Shown here piece by piece: positions 35,147-44,786 of a stretch of 64,000 nucleotides of DNA. Source of the stretch: Planctomycetota bacterium (GTDB lineage: Bacteria; Planctomycetota; Phycisphaerae; SM23-33); assembly GCA_022705325.1 (NCBI GenBank), contig JAKJER010000005.1, positions 62,001 through 126,000 on the forward strand, given 5' to 3'. A model generated the notes under the pieces. It did no database searches. It was not told where the DNA came from and saw only the letters and a list, made by a program, of their open reading frames with translations. The position numbers and the translations under genes were made by a program. Positions within the stretch are counted from its first letter, which is position 1. Each line of letters opens with the position of its first letter.

Positions 35147-37351
35147 TCAGCGGAGCTGCTTGTGGAACCGCGTGATGGCCAGTCCCAGAACGGCCACGGT
35201 GCAGATGGTCAGCCCGGCCACCTGGGGCAGCAGATCGACCAGGTCGGCCCCGCGGAGGACGATGCCCCGCAGCATCTCCAGGAAGTAGGTGACGGGGATG
35301 GCGAAGGTGACCACGTAGATCGGTAGAGGCATTTCGGCCCGCGGGAACATGAAGCCCGACAGCAGGACCGAGGGCAGCATGACCAGGAACGCCGCCTGGA
35401 CGGCGGCCAGTTGCGTGCGGGCCAGGGTGGAGATCAACAGCCCCAGACCCAGCGCGCAGACCAGGAACAGCAGGGCCAATGACAGCAGCAGGGGCAGGCT
35501 GCCGTTGATCGGCACGCCGAACAGGAAGACCATCACCACCAGGACGACCAGCGTCTCGACGAACCCGATCAGGGCGTAGGGGGCCAGCTTTCCCAGCAGC
35601 AGGCCCGCCCGGCCCACGGGCGTGACGAACAGTTGCTCGAGGGTGCCCAGCTCGCGCTCGCGCACCACGGAGAACGCGGTCAGAAAGAGCGTGACCATCT
35701 GGAGGATGATGGCCACCAGCCCCGGGACGAAGAAGTAGGCGCTCTTGAGGTCGGGGTTGTACAGCAGACGGGCGCGGACCTCCAGGGGAAGGGCCGGCTG
35801 GCCGCCGGGGTCGCGGGCGGCGGCGGATTGGCTGGCGACCTGGGCTTGGCTGCTGAGGGCCAGCGAGCGCCTCAGCCCCAGCAGGTTGGCCGCCTGGAGG
35901 GCGTTGGTGGCGACGGTGGAGTCGCTGCCGTCGATGAGGACCTGCACGTGAGCCTGCTGCCCCAGCAGAAGGCGCTGGCTGTAGTCCGGCGGGATGATGA
36001 CGCCCACGCGGGCCCGCCCGGAGGTGAGACTGCGCCGGAACGTCTCCTCGTCGTAGGCCACTTGCAGGACCTGGAACGTGCGGGTGTTGCGGAACGACTC
36101 GATCAGGTCGCGGGCCTGCTGCCCGCCGTCCAGGTCGCGCACGACGGTGGGGACGTGCTCGATCTCCACGTTGATGGCGAAACCGAAGATCAGCGTCTGC
36201 ATCACCGGTACCAGCAGCATGAAGAACAGCGTCGAGGGCTGACGCTTGATGTGGGTCAGCTCCTTGAGCAGGATGGCCAGCAGCCCGTACTCGCTGCGCG
36301 CCCGCTCGCGCTGCCGGGGCGGCGGCGCGGAGGGCAGCTCGCCTTCGCTCGCAGGCGTCGCGGAGGCCGGCGCGTCCTGGGGGCTCCGGGGGCTGGGCGC
36401 GGCGGGCTGATCCGAGCGGGCCCGGGCGGTCAACGCCACGAACACGTCCTCCAGCGTCGGCCGGATGGGGCGGATCGCGCCGTGTCCTTCGGGCAGGCCC
36501 AGGCGGGCCAGGATCTCCCCGGGCGGCGTCCGTTCGCCGGCCAGCAGGTGGATCGTCTGCCCGAACAGCGTGGCGTCCTGCACGTCGTCCATGCGGCGCA
36601 ACTGGAACAGCCGCTCCGTCGCGTCGTCCACCTCCAGCTCGTAGCGGGCCAGGCCGGCGGGCGTCACCTGGGGCAGGGCCTTGAGTTCTTCGCTTCGACC
36701 GGCCGCCAGCAGGTGCGACTGGTAGAGATAGCCCACGCGGGTGCAGCGTTCGGCCTCGTCCATGTAATGGGTGGACACCAGCATCGTCACGCCCCGCCCG
36801 GACAGGTCGAACAGCAGGTCCCACAACTGCCTGCGGGCGACGGGGTCGATGCCGGCGGTAGGCTCGTCCAGAAAGAGCAACTCGGGCTGATGGATGAGCG
36901 AGCAGGCCAGGGCCAGCCGCTGCTTCCATCCCCCCGACAACTCTCCGGCCAGGCGGCCCATGTAGTCCCCGATCTCGGTCAGGTCCACGACCTGGCGGGT
37001 CCGCTCGACCAGCTCGCGGGGCGACAGTCCATAGATGCGTCCGTAGAACTGGAGGTTCTCACGCACGGTGAGGTCGGCGTACAGGCTGAACTTCTGGGAC
37101 ATGTAGCCGATGCGTCGCTTGATGGCCTCGGCGTCTCTAGAAACGCGATGGCCCAGGACGGCGGCGTCGCCGGCGGAGGGCTCCAGCACGCCGCAGAGCA
37201 TGCGGATAGTGGTGCTCTTGCCGCTGCCGTTGGGGCCCAACATGCCGAAGATCTCGCCCCGCCGGACCTGAAATGTGACGTTGTCGACGGCGACCAGTTG
37301 ACCGAATCGCCTGGTCAGGCCGCGGGCGTCGATGATCGGGGCAACGCTCAT
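35147..37351 (-). CDS. Fused ABC exporter: ATPase plus ABC-2 permease
   Basis: 734 residues from the ATG at 37351. The N-terminal ATPase has Walker A LGPNGSGKST, signature LSGGWKQRLALA and Walker B LLFLDEPTAGID. A Pro/Ala-rich linker (about 305-345) joins it to an ABC-2 permease with six membrane segments, a large outer loop between the first two (residues about 385-540) and the FSVVRERELGTLEQLFVTP motif. This is a natural fusion of what is YbhF plus YbhS/R in E. coli. The ATG overlaps the stop of the HlyD-type gene by 4 bases, so the two are translationally coupled and form an efflux system. Confidence 0.9.
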   Translation of the reverse strand: MSVAPIIDARGLTRRFGQLVAVDNVTFQVRRGEIFGMLGPNGSGKSTTIRMLCGVLEPSAGDAAVLGHRVSRDAEAIKRRIGYMSQKFSLYADLTVRENLQFYGRIYGLSPRELVERTRQVVDLTEIGDYMGRLAGELSGGWKQRLALACSLIHQPELLFLDEPTAGIDPVARRQLWDLLFDLSGRGVTMLVSTHYMDEAERCTRVGYLYQSHLLAAGRSEELKALPQVTPAGLARYELEVDDATERLFQLRRMDDVQDATLFGQTIHLLAGERTPPGEILARLGLPEGHGAIRPIRPTLEDVFVALTARARSDQPAAPSPRSPQDAPASATPASEGELPSAPPPRQRERARSEYGLLAILLKELTHIKRQPSTLFFMLLVPVMQTLIFGFAINVEIEHVPTVVRDLDGGQQARDLIESFRNTRTFQVLQVAYDEETFRRSLTSGRARVGVIIPPDYSQRLLLGQQAHVQVLIDGSDSTVATNALQAANLLGLRRSLALSSQAQVASQSAAARDPGGQPALPLEVRARLLYNPDLKSAYFFVPGLVAIILQMVTLFLTAFSVVRERELGTLEQLFVTPVGRAGLLLGKLAPYALIGFVETLVVLVVMVFLFGVPINGSLPLLLSLALLFLVCALGLGLLISTLARTQLAAVQAAFLVMLPSVLLSGFMFPRAEMPLPIYVVTFAIPVTYFLEMLRGIVLRGADLVDLLPQVAGLTICTVAVLGLAITRFHKQLR

Positions 37352-38481
37352 GGCTGGCCCGCCGCCTCCAGCCAGACGTCCGCGGGCATGCCGGGACGGA
37401 GCACGTCCAGCCCTTCGTCCAGGTAGACCTTCACCCGGAACACCTGTTGCGAGCGCTTCTCCGGCGTCTGGACGTTGGAGGGAGTGAACTCGGCCTGGCG
37501 GGCGACGAAGGCGACGTGGGCGGCGAACCGTCGCCCGGGCTGGTTGTCCACCGTGACGTAGACCTTGGCGCCCGGGGCGGCGCCGGGCATGTCCTCGGGC
37601 AGAAAGGCCCGCACCCACAGCCGGCTCGGGTCGATCATCGACAGGGCCGGGGCGTTGGCGCCCACCAGGTCGCCTTGGCGAAGGTCCAGCGACTCGATCA
37701 CGCCGTCGATGGGGGAGCGGATCTTCAGTTCGGCGATGCGGGTGTCGATGGCCTGGAGGGCGGCCTGCGAGGCCTGGAGGGCGGCGCGGGCGGCGGCGAT
37801 GTCTTCCTTTCGCGGCCCGTTCTTCTGGAGCTGCCAGGCCTGCTCGGCCTGCTCGAGCTGGGCGCGGGCGGCGGCGACGTCCTCGGCCCGCGTGCCCGCC
37901 AGCAGCTCCGCCAGTTCCGCCTGGGCGGCTTGAACGCGGGACTGGGCCACGTCCAGCGACTGCTTGGCCTGGTCACGCTCCTGCGCGGTGGCTGCCTGCT
38001 TGGCGATCAGGCCCTGCATCCGGTCGAAGTTCGAGCGGGCGTAGGCCAGTTCCGCCTTGAACTGGTCGAGCCGCGCGCGGGCGGCCTCGATGGTCTCCTT
38101 GCGGGGCCCGACCTCCAGCTCGGTCAGCCGGGCGGCCAACTCGTCGCGCTTCGCCTTGGCCTGGGCGACCTCCTCCAGTCGGAACCCGGCCGTCAGCTTG
38201 TTCAACTCCGACTGGCGCAGCTCCACCTGGGCGGCGGCCTGCGAGCGCTGGTCCAGCAGGTCGAAGGGCGCCAGCTCCAGCAGGACCGCGCCCGCCTGAA
38301 CCGTCTGCCCCTCTTCCACGAGGACCGTCTGCACGCGCCCGCCCTGGCGGGAACCCAGACGGATCTCGTCGGCCTCGATGAACCCGGAGATCTTGTTGGC
38401 TCGCGGGCGGAGCTGGCTGAACACCAGCAGGCCCACCAGAGCCGCCACAACCACGATCGCAGCCAGTATCCGCTTGATCAT
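37348..38481 (-). CDS. HlyD-family membrane fusion protein (YbhG/YhiI-like)
   Basis: 377 residues. A single N-terminal membrane segment (about 4-21) anchors it in the inner membrane. The periplasmic part has a split lipoyl domain (IRLGSQGGRVQTVLVEEG… and later IRSPIDGVIESLDLRQGDLV) flanking a long alpha-helical hairpin of about 160 residues rich in Ala, Gln, Glu and Arg. A beta-barrel domain (LWVRAFLPEDMPGAAPGAKV) follows. Such proteins connect an inner-membrane ABC exporter with an outer-membrane channel. The partner is the fused exporter overlapping its stop by 4 bases. No TolC-like gene is present in the window. Confidence 0.9.
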   Translation of the reverse strand: MIKRILAAIVVVAALVGLLVFSQLRPRANKISGFIEADEIRLGSRQGGRVQTVLVEEGQTVQAGAVLLELAPFDLLDQRSQAAAQVELRQSELNKLTAGFRLEEVAQAKAKRDELAARLTELEVGPRKETIEAARARLDQFKAELAYARSNFDRMQGLIAKQAATAQERDQAKQSLDVAQSRVQAAQAELAELLAGTRAEDVAAARAQLEQAEQAWQLQKNGPRKEDIAAARAALQASQAALQAIDTRIAELKIRSPIDGVIESLDLRQGDLVGANAPALSMIDPSRLWVRAFLPEDMPGAAPGAKVYVTVDNQPGRRFAAHVAFVARQAEFTPSNVQTPEKRSQQVFRVKVYLDEGLDVLRPGMPADVWLEAAGQP

Positions 38482-38575
38482 CGCTACGAGAGTATACTCC
38501 CGCGACGCGCAAAGGCGATCGCTACGAACCCGTTGTGTCCGCCGGCCCGCCCGCCGCGAGGCCGGCTTGTCCCTG

Positions 38576-39685
38576 CTACTTGTACGTCCGCCCGAGGATG
38601 CCGACGATCGCCCGGCGGGCTGCCAGGGCGTCCAACGGGCCGGACTGACGCCACACCACCTTGCCGCCCGGGGCGATCAGGACCGTGTGCGGCAGCGCGC
38701 CGTCGAACTTCTCGTCGAGCGTTTTGAGCTTGTCCTTGGCCGCGTCGAGGATGCAGTTTCGGCCCGAAACGTGGCCGGCCTGGAGTGCCTTGAGCACGGC
38801 GTCCCTGCGATCGGCAGGGTCGGCCGAGATCGTCACCGGCTCCAATCCGCGGCGGCGGTACATCTGGTTCATGGCCGCCAGGTCGGCCAGGGCGGGCGCG
38901 GCGGCTGGCTTCTCGCCGAGCGCCCACACGTGCACCAGGCGGAGCTTGGCGCCCTCTCCGCGGGCCAGTTCCCGCAGGCCGGCCTCGTCCAGCGCGGAGA
39001 CGGTCACCGGCTCGTTGGCGGCGGCCTGGGCGGATTTGGCGGCCTGGGCACGCTTGGCGGCCCACTTGACCGAGCACCCGAACGGACGGGTCCGCTCGAC
39101 CGGCACGGGCTTTCCCGTCAGGACGGCCTCGATGGCGTTGCGCAGGTCCGGCGAGGCCGGCTTCTGCGTCCGTTCGGACTCGTCGATCCGCCCGGAGTAT
39201 CGCAGCTTCCGGTCGCGGTCGAAGACCAGTGCGTGCGGCGTGGCCACCGCCCCGCACGCCCGCGAGAACTTCTGATCCTCTCCGTCATACAGGTACGGGA
39301 AGTTGAACGCCTGGTCCTTGGCCCGCAGCTTCATCTCCTCCAGCGAGTCGTTCAGGTCGGTGTAGCCCAACTCGTCCGGCCGCACCGCGAGCGGGTCATT
39401 GGGCGAGACAGCCACCAGGGCCACCTTGCGGTCCTTGTAGTCGGCGGCGAGTTGTTTGATGCGGCCCTCGTAAGCCTGGGCGGTGGGGCAGTGGTTGCAC
39501 GTGAAGACGACCACCAGCACGTCGGCCTGGGCGAAGTCGGCCAGGCTGCAGGTCTTGCCGTCCACTCCGGGCAGGCGGAAGTCCGGGGCGGCCTGGCCGA
39601 TCTCCAACGTTTCGCCCCAGGCCGGCATCGTCGCCGACGCCACCGCCGCGACCAGCAGGACCACCCGAATATGCGATGCGAACAT
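38576..39685 (-). CDS. Exported double-thioredoxin-fold redoxin
   Basis: 369 residues from the ATG at 39685, preceded by AGGAG 6 bases upstream; upstream in-frame codons give only a low-complexity extension. After a signal peptide (about 1-23) comes an AhpC/Resa-like domain (IGQAAPDFRLPGVDGKTCSL, active site VVFTCNHCPTA, a CxxC type) up to about residue 190. A second, shorter thioredoxin-like half starts about residue 220 and ends LIAPGGKVVWRQSG; it lacks a CxxC. The protein probably reduces disulphides or transfers electrons outside the cytoplasm; the single active site suggests the second half is structural or binds a partner. Confidence 0.82.
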   Translation of the reverse strand: MFASHIRVVLLVAAVASATMPAWGETLEIGQAAPDFRLPGVDGKTCSLADFAQADVLVVVFTCNHCPTAQAYEGRIKQLAADYKDRKVALVAVSPNDPLAVRPDELGYTDLNDSLEEMKLRAKDQAFNFPYLYDGEDQKFSRACGAVATPHALVFDRDRKLRYSGRIDESERTQKPASPDLRNAIEAVLTGKPVPVERTRPFGCSVKWAAKRAQAAKSAQAAANEPVTVSALDEAGLRELARGEGAKLRLVHVWALGEKPAAAPALADLAAMNQMYRRRGLEPVTISADPADRRDAVLKALQAGHVSGRNCILDAAKDKLKTLDEKFDGALPHTVLIAPGGKVVWRQSGPLDALAARRAIVGILGRTYK

Positions 39686-39855
39686 GATTGTTCTCCTCGA
39701 CGACGCTTGCGGCCGCGGCGTCCATGACGCTCGTCGCACCCATTCTACGTGTCGCGGTCCGCCAGCCGCAATTCGCAATTTGGGCGCCGCCCGGCTGCGA
39801 TTGACTTTCGTCTCGGTGCGATCGACAATGGCGCCACACTTGGAAAGGGTACACC

Positions 39856-40758
39856 ATGAGCGGGCGATGGATCTTGTGCGGCGTGGTGTTGACGGCGTGG
39901 GGGGCTTGCGTGGCGGCTGGGGCGGACGAATCAAAGGACGCCCTCATCCGTGAACTCAGCGCCTCGCTGGAGCTGCGAGAGAGGCAGATCGACTCGCTGA
40001 AGATCGAAGTCCAGCGGCTGAAGGCGGAGGTGGCCAAGCTGAAGAGCGAGTTGGAGCAGGCCCGCTCGGGCGGCGCACCCGGATCGGTCGCGCCCGTGGC
40101 ACCGGCGCCCGTCCGACCTGCCCCGGTCGCGCCGGCCCCCGTCCCTTCGACTCCGGTCAGGCCGAGCCGGCCCGTGGCGCCGATCCCGTCGCCGGGGGCC
40201 TCCGACCCCCGCCCGTCGCCGCGCGCGGGGGCCGCCTCGCCCGCGACCGCGCTCCAGCAGAAGATCACCCGCCTGGAGTTCGACGGGCAGGCCCTCGAAC
40301 AGGTGCTGGACACGATCGCCCAGAACTACAAGTTCAACCTGTGGGTGAAGTGGAACCAGCTTGCCGCGGCCGGCATCCAGCGAAAGACGCCCATCCGCCT
40401 GACGCTGTCCAGCATCTCCGTGGCCAAGGCCCTGGAGATGATCCTCAGCGAGGCGGCCACCACCACTGAGGTCCAGCACGCCGTCCAGGACGAGTACGTC
40501 GTCATCGCCCCGGCCAAGGACCTGCCCGGCCCGCTGGAACTCAAGACCTACGACGTGACGGACCTGGTCGGCAGCAATCGCCAGACCGCCTTCAAGCTCA
40601 TCAACACGATCAAGGCGACGATCGATCCGGATGTCTGGAAGGACCCGCTGCACCACATCCGCGAGTCGCAGGGCCGGCTGATTGTCATGACCAACACTCG
40701 CAACCACCGGGCCATCCAGGAGCTGTTCAAGACGATTCGCGACCAGGAGCAGCGGTGA
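39856..40758 (+). CDS. Exported coiled-coil protein with STN (secretin N-terminal) domain
   Basis: 300 residues. A signal peptide (about 1-20) is followed by a coiled coil (about 24-70, ELSASLELRERQIDSLKIEV and so on), then a 70-residue Pro/Ala/Val-rich linker. The folded part (about 130-300) starts ITRLEFDGQALEQVLDTIAQ and contains TPIRLTLSSISVAKALEMIL, typical of the STN domain at the front of secretins and TonB receptors. A second small alpha/beta domain follows (YDVTDLVG…IVMTNTRNHRAIQELFKTI) like a secretin N1. The pore-forming barrel is absent. It could cap or guide a separate secretin, or act alone in the periplasm. Confidence 0.7.
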   Translation: MSGRWILCGVVLTAWGACVAAGADESKDALIRELSASLELRERQIDSLKIEVQRLKAEVAKLKSELEQARSGGAPGSVAPVAPAPVRPAPVAPAPVPSTPVRPSRPVAPIPSPGASDPRPSPRAGAASPATALQQKITRLEFDGQALEQVLDTIAQNYKFNLWVKWNQLAAAGIQRKTPIRLTLSSISVAKALEMILSEAATTTEVQHAVQDEYVVIAPAKDLPGPLELKTYDVTDLVGSNRQTAFKLINTIKATIDPDVWKDPLHHIRESQGRLIVMTNTRNHRAIQELFKTIRDQEQR

Positions 40759-40796
40759 ACGTATTGCGGATTGCGGTATCGCGAAAGGAGCGACGT

Positions 40797-43070
40797 ATGA
40801 AGCGCCGGCCTTGGATCGTCGTGTCAGTCATGGTGATGAGCTTGTGCCTCGGCACGTCGGCCGCGCCGCCCCCGCAGGCGCCGGGCCTGGTGCGGGCGGT
40901 CAAGGTGCTGCCCGACAAGGCGCCGGACTGCACGTCGCTCAAGGCCATCGCGGACAGCGTCACCCGCGGCTGCAAGACCAACGACGAGAAGGCGATCGCC
41001 GTCTACAACTTCATGAACCTCGCGCATTACCACCGCCAGTATCCCACCCAGCCTGGCGGGCTGCCGGTGCTCAAGGAGATCAACTGCTACGGGTGGAGCC
41101 TGTGCGGCGGGCTGCACGCCGAGCAGTCGGCCATCTGGCGCGAGCTGGGCTGGGACTGGCGCTTCGTCGGCTGGCAGGGGCACACCACCGTCGAGGCCCA
41201 GTACGACGGGCGGTGGCACTACCTCGACGTGTTCCTCAAGTTCTACGCCTGGATGCCGGACGGCCAGGGCGGGCGGACCATCGCGGGCGAGGACGACCTC
41301 ACCGCCGACCCGCAGACGCTGATCCAGGCCGCCTACGAGATGGACAAGGCCCGCAACGTCGTCTACGCCAAGGCCGACCCGTTCGTCATGAACGGGCAGA
41401 AGGCCAACTGGCAGGGCAGGCCCTTCCTCTGCTGCGGCGACACGATCCAGGGCACGGTAGACGGCCTGAAGACGCACCACCGGGCCGGGCGGTCCGAGGG
41501 CTGGGGCGGCATCATCCACGCCACGGGCGACTACTCCGCCGACGTAGACCTCGCCCCCGGCATGTGCCTGGAGAACACCTGGGACCCGCAGCCGGACGCG
41601 TGGTACTGGCGAGGCGCGAAGGAGGCCCCGCGTCACACCTGCGGCGGGCATAAAGACACCCGCAACGATCCGTCCTACGGACTGGTGCTCGAGCCGTACG
41701 TCGACAGCAAGCCCGCCCGCTCGTACGCCAACGGCACGCTGACGTTCGCCCCGGATTTCGCGTCGAGCGACCTGGCGCGGTCGTTCGTCTCGCTGGACAA
41801 CGCCCGCCAGGAAGGCAAGGCGCTCGTGGTCGCCGCGGCGGGCCAGCCCGGCCGGACGGTCTTTGCCCTGTCCTCGCCGTACATCCTGGTCAAGGCCGGC
41901 GCCCAGGCCGCCGGCGCCGACGGCGCCGAGGTCTCCGTGGACGGCGGCAAGACGTACAAGGCCGTGGACCTGGCCGACTTCTCCGCCGCGGTCAAGGGGG
42001 AAGTGTCGGTTCTGATCCGCGTGAGCTTCGCCAAGGCCCTCACCTCGCTGAAGGTCGAGGCGGTCATCCAGAACAACTCCGGCTCGCTGCCGTACCTCTC
42101 GCCCGGGCGCAACCAGGTCGCGGTGACGCTGGCCGACCCCAAGGCCCTGGGCAAGAACACGCTGGTGGTGACGTACGCCTTCCGCACCGGCTCGCGGAGC
42201 AAGAGCTTCGAGCAGCTCTGCGAAGAGGGCAAGGAGATCGCCAAGCAGCACAACGCCAAGTGGTCCGACACGCTGTCGTACGTGCGCAAGAGCTTCCGGG
42301 CCGAGGACCTGCCCGCGACGTTCTCCATCGACTGCCCCACGCCCAAGGGGCAGTACCCCGTGTATCCGCGGATGGTCTTCCTGCGGCGCGAGGTGGTGGC
42401 GCCGGGCGGCACGCCCCGGCCGCTGGGCGATGGGGCCGTCGAGGCCGCCCCCGCGCCCGCCGACCAACTGAAGGAATTGCCCAACCCGTTCCTGATCGGC
42501 TCGGCTGCGCCGCCCAAGGTCAAGCAGCGGGACGTGCGGACCATCGAGATTCCGCTGAGCTACGTGGGCTTCGTGAGCGAGACGGGCGAGACGGTAGCCA
42601 AGGGCTCCCTTCGCTGGCCCAAGAACGCCCAGGAGCATGGCAAGGTAGTCTGCGGCGCAGTCCTGCTGGCCGCCGACTTGAAAGACGTGCCCGCCAAGGG
42701 CCTGGCCGGCGCGAGGCTCATGGTGCCCGTGCGGGAAGGACACAACAAGGCCCCGGCCAAGCTGGGGGTTGTCGCGCTGAGCGAGCGTCCCGAGCCGGGC
42801 AAGGGCTGCGACGTGAAGGCGCTGACCGAGATTGCCGGCACGGGCATCGTGCCACAGCAGCCCGCCGATACGCCCGAGTACAAGCCGGCCAAGCCAATCG
42901 CCCTGGACGTGACCCGCCTGGTCCGCGCGGTGGCTGCCGGCGAGGCGAAATGCCGCGGCTTCGCACTCCGCATCGTGCCCGACCGTCGCGTCGACGACGG
43001 CTGGACCGTTCGCTGCGACGTCGCGCCGGACGAGCCGGTCCGCCTGGAAGTGGACGTGTACGCGGAGTGA
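40797..43070 (+). CDS. Exported transglutaminase-like protein
   Basis: 757 residues from the ATG at 40797, which has AAAGGAG 7 bases upstream. A signal peptide ends near TSAAPPP. The transglutaminase-like core spans about residues 30-180: the catalytic Cys in YGWSLCGGLHAEQSAI, His in WQGHTTVE and Asp in WHYLDVFL, the cysteine-protease triad of the family. The remainder is beta-rich, with a DGGKTYK…VLIRVSF segment and a fibronectin-like middle, and no further known motif. These proteins cleave or crosslink peptide bonds outside the cell. The gene lies 38 bases after the STN-domain gene and may be co-transcribed with it. Confidence 0.75.
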   Translation: MKRRPWIVVSVMVMSLCLGTSAAPPPQAPGLVRAVKVLPDKAPDCTSLKAIADSVTRGCKTNDEKAIAVYNFMNLAHYHRQYPTQPGGLPVLKEINCYGWSLCGGLHAEQSAIWRELGWDWRFVGWQGHTTVEAQYDGRWHYLDVFLKFYAWMPDGQGGRTIAGEDDLTADPQTLIQAAYEMDKARNVVYAKADPFVMNGQKANWQGRPFLCCGDTIQGTVDGLKTHHRAGRSEGWGGIIHATGDYSADVDLAPGMCLENTWDPQPDAWYWRGAKEAPRHTCGGHKDTRNDPSYGLVLEPYVDSKPARSYANGTLTFAPDFASSDLARSFVSLDNARQEGKALVVAAAGQPGRTVFALSSPYILVKAGAQAAGADGAEVSVDGGKTYKAVDLADFSAAVKGEVSVLIRVSFAKALTSLKVEAVIQNNSGSLPYLSPGRNQVAVTLADPKALGKNTLVVTYAFRTGSRSKSFEQLCEEGKEIAKQHNAKWSDTLSYVRKSFRAEDLPATFSIDCPTPKGQYPVYPRMVFLRREVVAPGGTPRPLGDGAVEAAPAPADQLKELPNPFLIGSAAPPKVKQRDVRTIEIPLSYVGFVSETGETVAKGSLRWPKNAQEHGKVVCGAVLLAADLKDVPAKGLAGARLMVPVREGHNKAPAKLGVVALSERPEPGKGCDVKALTEIAGTGIVPQQPADTPEYKPAKPIALDVTRLVRAVAAGEAKCRGFALRIVPDRRVDDGWTVRCDVAPDEPVRLEVDVYAE

Positions 43071-43137
43071 AGCGACTCGTCGTTCAGGGGAGCAGGCCGA
43101 CCCGCCTGGCGCCTGCAGGCGTCGGCGTCAGTCGCTT
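43070..43137. terminator. Long inverted repeat over the ends of two converging genes
   Basis: AAGCGACT (43070-43077) and AGTCGCTT (43130-43137) are exact complements, with a GC-rich inner part containing CGCCTGCAGGCG. It covers both stop codons (43070 plus, 43128 minus) and may stop transcription both ways. Confidence 0.4.
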
Positions 43138-43967
43138 CGCCCCTCGAACCACGTCCGCCAGATGGCCTCCTGGAGGGGCCAGTCATACCAGGAATAGCTG
43201 GCGTTGATCATGTCTTCGTCGGGGTCGTCGTGCCAGCGGACGTGTCCGTCGATACAGGCGGCGTTATAGCCGGTGCGGTGCATGAAGGTGCCCAGGCCCA
43301 GGATGCCTTTCTCGCTGTGCCAGCAGTGGTAGACCCAGAAGTCGGCCAGGTAGACCGTCTCGCCGGGGTCCTTCTCGATGCTCGGGGGGCGGGCGGCCAG
43401 GCCGTCGCGCAGGCCGATCGTCGCGCGGTACTGGTAGCTGCACTCGCGGTGACCGGGCGGACCCGGCTTGCCGGGGGCGGGCCAGCCGCCGTAGCCGCGA
43501 TTCGTGTAGGCGGTGTCGAGCTTGTCGTACCGCATATACGGGTGGGTGCTGCTGGGGCAGTCGGCCAGCCGGCCGTCGGTGACGTACCCCTTGTCGAGAA
43601 CCACGCCGATGCCCACGGGCAGTTTCCAGCCGGAAATGTACATCGTGTCGATGCCGAAGCCGGACAGGCCCACCGTCGTGCCGTGGATGGGGCTGTAGTG
43701 GTTGCCCACCGGCTGGGCGACCGGGAACCACCCGCTGCTGGCGCGGGCGTAGAGCGTGCAGCCGAGCGTCCACTGGTGGAGGTTGCTGCGACAGATGGAG
43801 CGGCGCGCAAGCTCGCGGGTCCGCTGAAGGGTCGGCGTGAGGAGGGCCAGCAGCAGCGCGAGGATCGACACGACCACCAGCAGCTCGACGAGCGTGAAGG
43901 CGTCGCGGCGTCGCGGGCGATCGAATTGTGAGGTGCCTGTAGTCACGCAGTTCGCCACGTGCATCAT
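43128..43967 (-). CDS. Prepilin-type pseudopilin
   Basis: 279 residues. The leader of about 22 residues is followed by the cleavage region [20 protein letters not shown], with Ala rather than Gly before the Phe, then [18 protein letters not shown] typical of planctomycete prepilin-like proteins. The tail [20 protein letters not shown] is the H…DG motif. It is more distant from the pair at 26721-28329 than they are from each other. It probably joins a type II secretion pseudopilus or stays as a membrane-anchored surface protein. No secretion machinery is nearby. Confidence 0.82.
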   Translation of the reverse strand: MMHVANCVTTGTSQFDRPRRRDAFTLVELLVVVSILALLLALLTPTLQRTRELARRSICRSNLHQWTLGCTLYARASSGWFPVAQPVGNHYSPIHGTTVGLSGFGIDTMYISGWKLPVGIGVVLDKGYVTDGRLADCPSSTHPYMRYDKLDTAYTNRGYGGWPAPGKPGPPGHRECSYQYRATIGLRDGLAARPPSIEKDPGETVYLADFWVYHCWHSEKGILGLGTFMHRTGYNAACIDGHVRWHDDPDEDMINASYSWYDWPLQEAIWRTWFEGRSD

Positions 43968-44063
43968 ACCATCAGGTCTTCCGGCGAGTCAAAGCGTGCG
44001 GGCGACAAAGCCTGACTGCCGGCCGGTTCGCGCAAAGCCCCCCGCGGGCTTTCGACTGGGGCA

Positions 44064-44753
44064 TCACGCACGTCCTGCGCGCATTCGCCTCCGGCCCTCG
44101 GGGCACAGGGCCAGCAGGTAGCAGCGGTCGCAGCGGGGCTTGCGGCTGCGGCAGATCGTTCGCCCGTGGGCGATCAGCAGCACGTGCGTGGCGTACCGGT
44201 CGCCCGGCGCGATCATCGGTCCGAGCACCTCGTGGGCGCGGGCGAAGGGGACCGACTCGTCCATCAGGCCCAGGCGGACGGCGATGCGGTAGATGTGCGT
44301 GTCCACCGGGAAGACCGGCATGTGGAACGAGAAGATCAGCACGCACAGGGCGGTCTTGGGTCCCACGCCGTCGAAAGCCAACAGGTATTCCATGGCCCGC
44401 GGGGGCGGCCAGTCCTTCAGGTGCTCCAGCGTGATCTCCCCGTGCTCGCGGCGGATCTGGCGGAGGATGGAGCGAATGCGGGGGGCCTTGACCCGGCTGA
44501 GCCCGCTGACGCGGATGCACCGCTCGATCTCGCGGACGGGGGCGTCGGCCATCTGGTCCCACGCGGGGAAGCGATCGACCAGTCGCTGGTAACCCGCGGA
44601 GCTGTTGGCGTCGTTGGTGTTCTGGGAGAGGATCGTTCCCACCAGCACGTCGACGCCCGGGCCCCAGTGCTCCCACTCGCGCGGGCCGTGATGCCGCTCG
44701 AGCCGTTCGAGGATGCGCTTGAGCTTCTCGCGTTGTCTCTTGTCTGCGGCCAT
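44064..44753 (-). CDS. nth: Endonuclease III-type DNA glycosylase/AP lyase
   Basis: 229 residues, near normal length. Helix-hairpin-helix LLAFDGVGPKTALCVL carries the catalytic Lys, and FPVDTHIYRIAVRLGL carries the catalytic Asp. The C-terminal iron-sulphur loop has the exact C-x6-C-x2-C-x5-C spacing (CRSRKPRCDRCYLLALC). It removes oxidised pyrimidines from DNA and nicks the abasic site. There are slight departures from the usual wording at the first helix (TILSQNTNDANSSAGY in place of LSAQATD), so a specialised subfamily is possible. Its start is about 30 bases from the stop of the PgeF gene; both are on the minus strand. Confidence 0.92.
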   Translation of the reverse strand: MAADKRQREKLKRILERLERHHGPREWEHWGPGVDVLVGTILSQNTNDANSSAGYQRLVDRFPAWDQMADAPVREIERCIRVSGLSRVKAPRIRSILRQIRREHGEITLEHLKDWPPPRAMEYLLAFDGVGPKTALCVLIFSFHMPVFPVDTHIYRIAVRLGLMDESVPFARAHEVLGPMIAPGDRYATHVLLIAHGRTICRSRKPRCDRCYLLALCPEGRRRMRAGRA

Positions 44754-44786
44754 GCTCTTGGAGGCTCGATGATCAAAGGATAAGGG

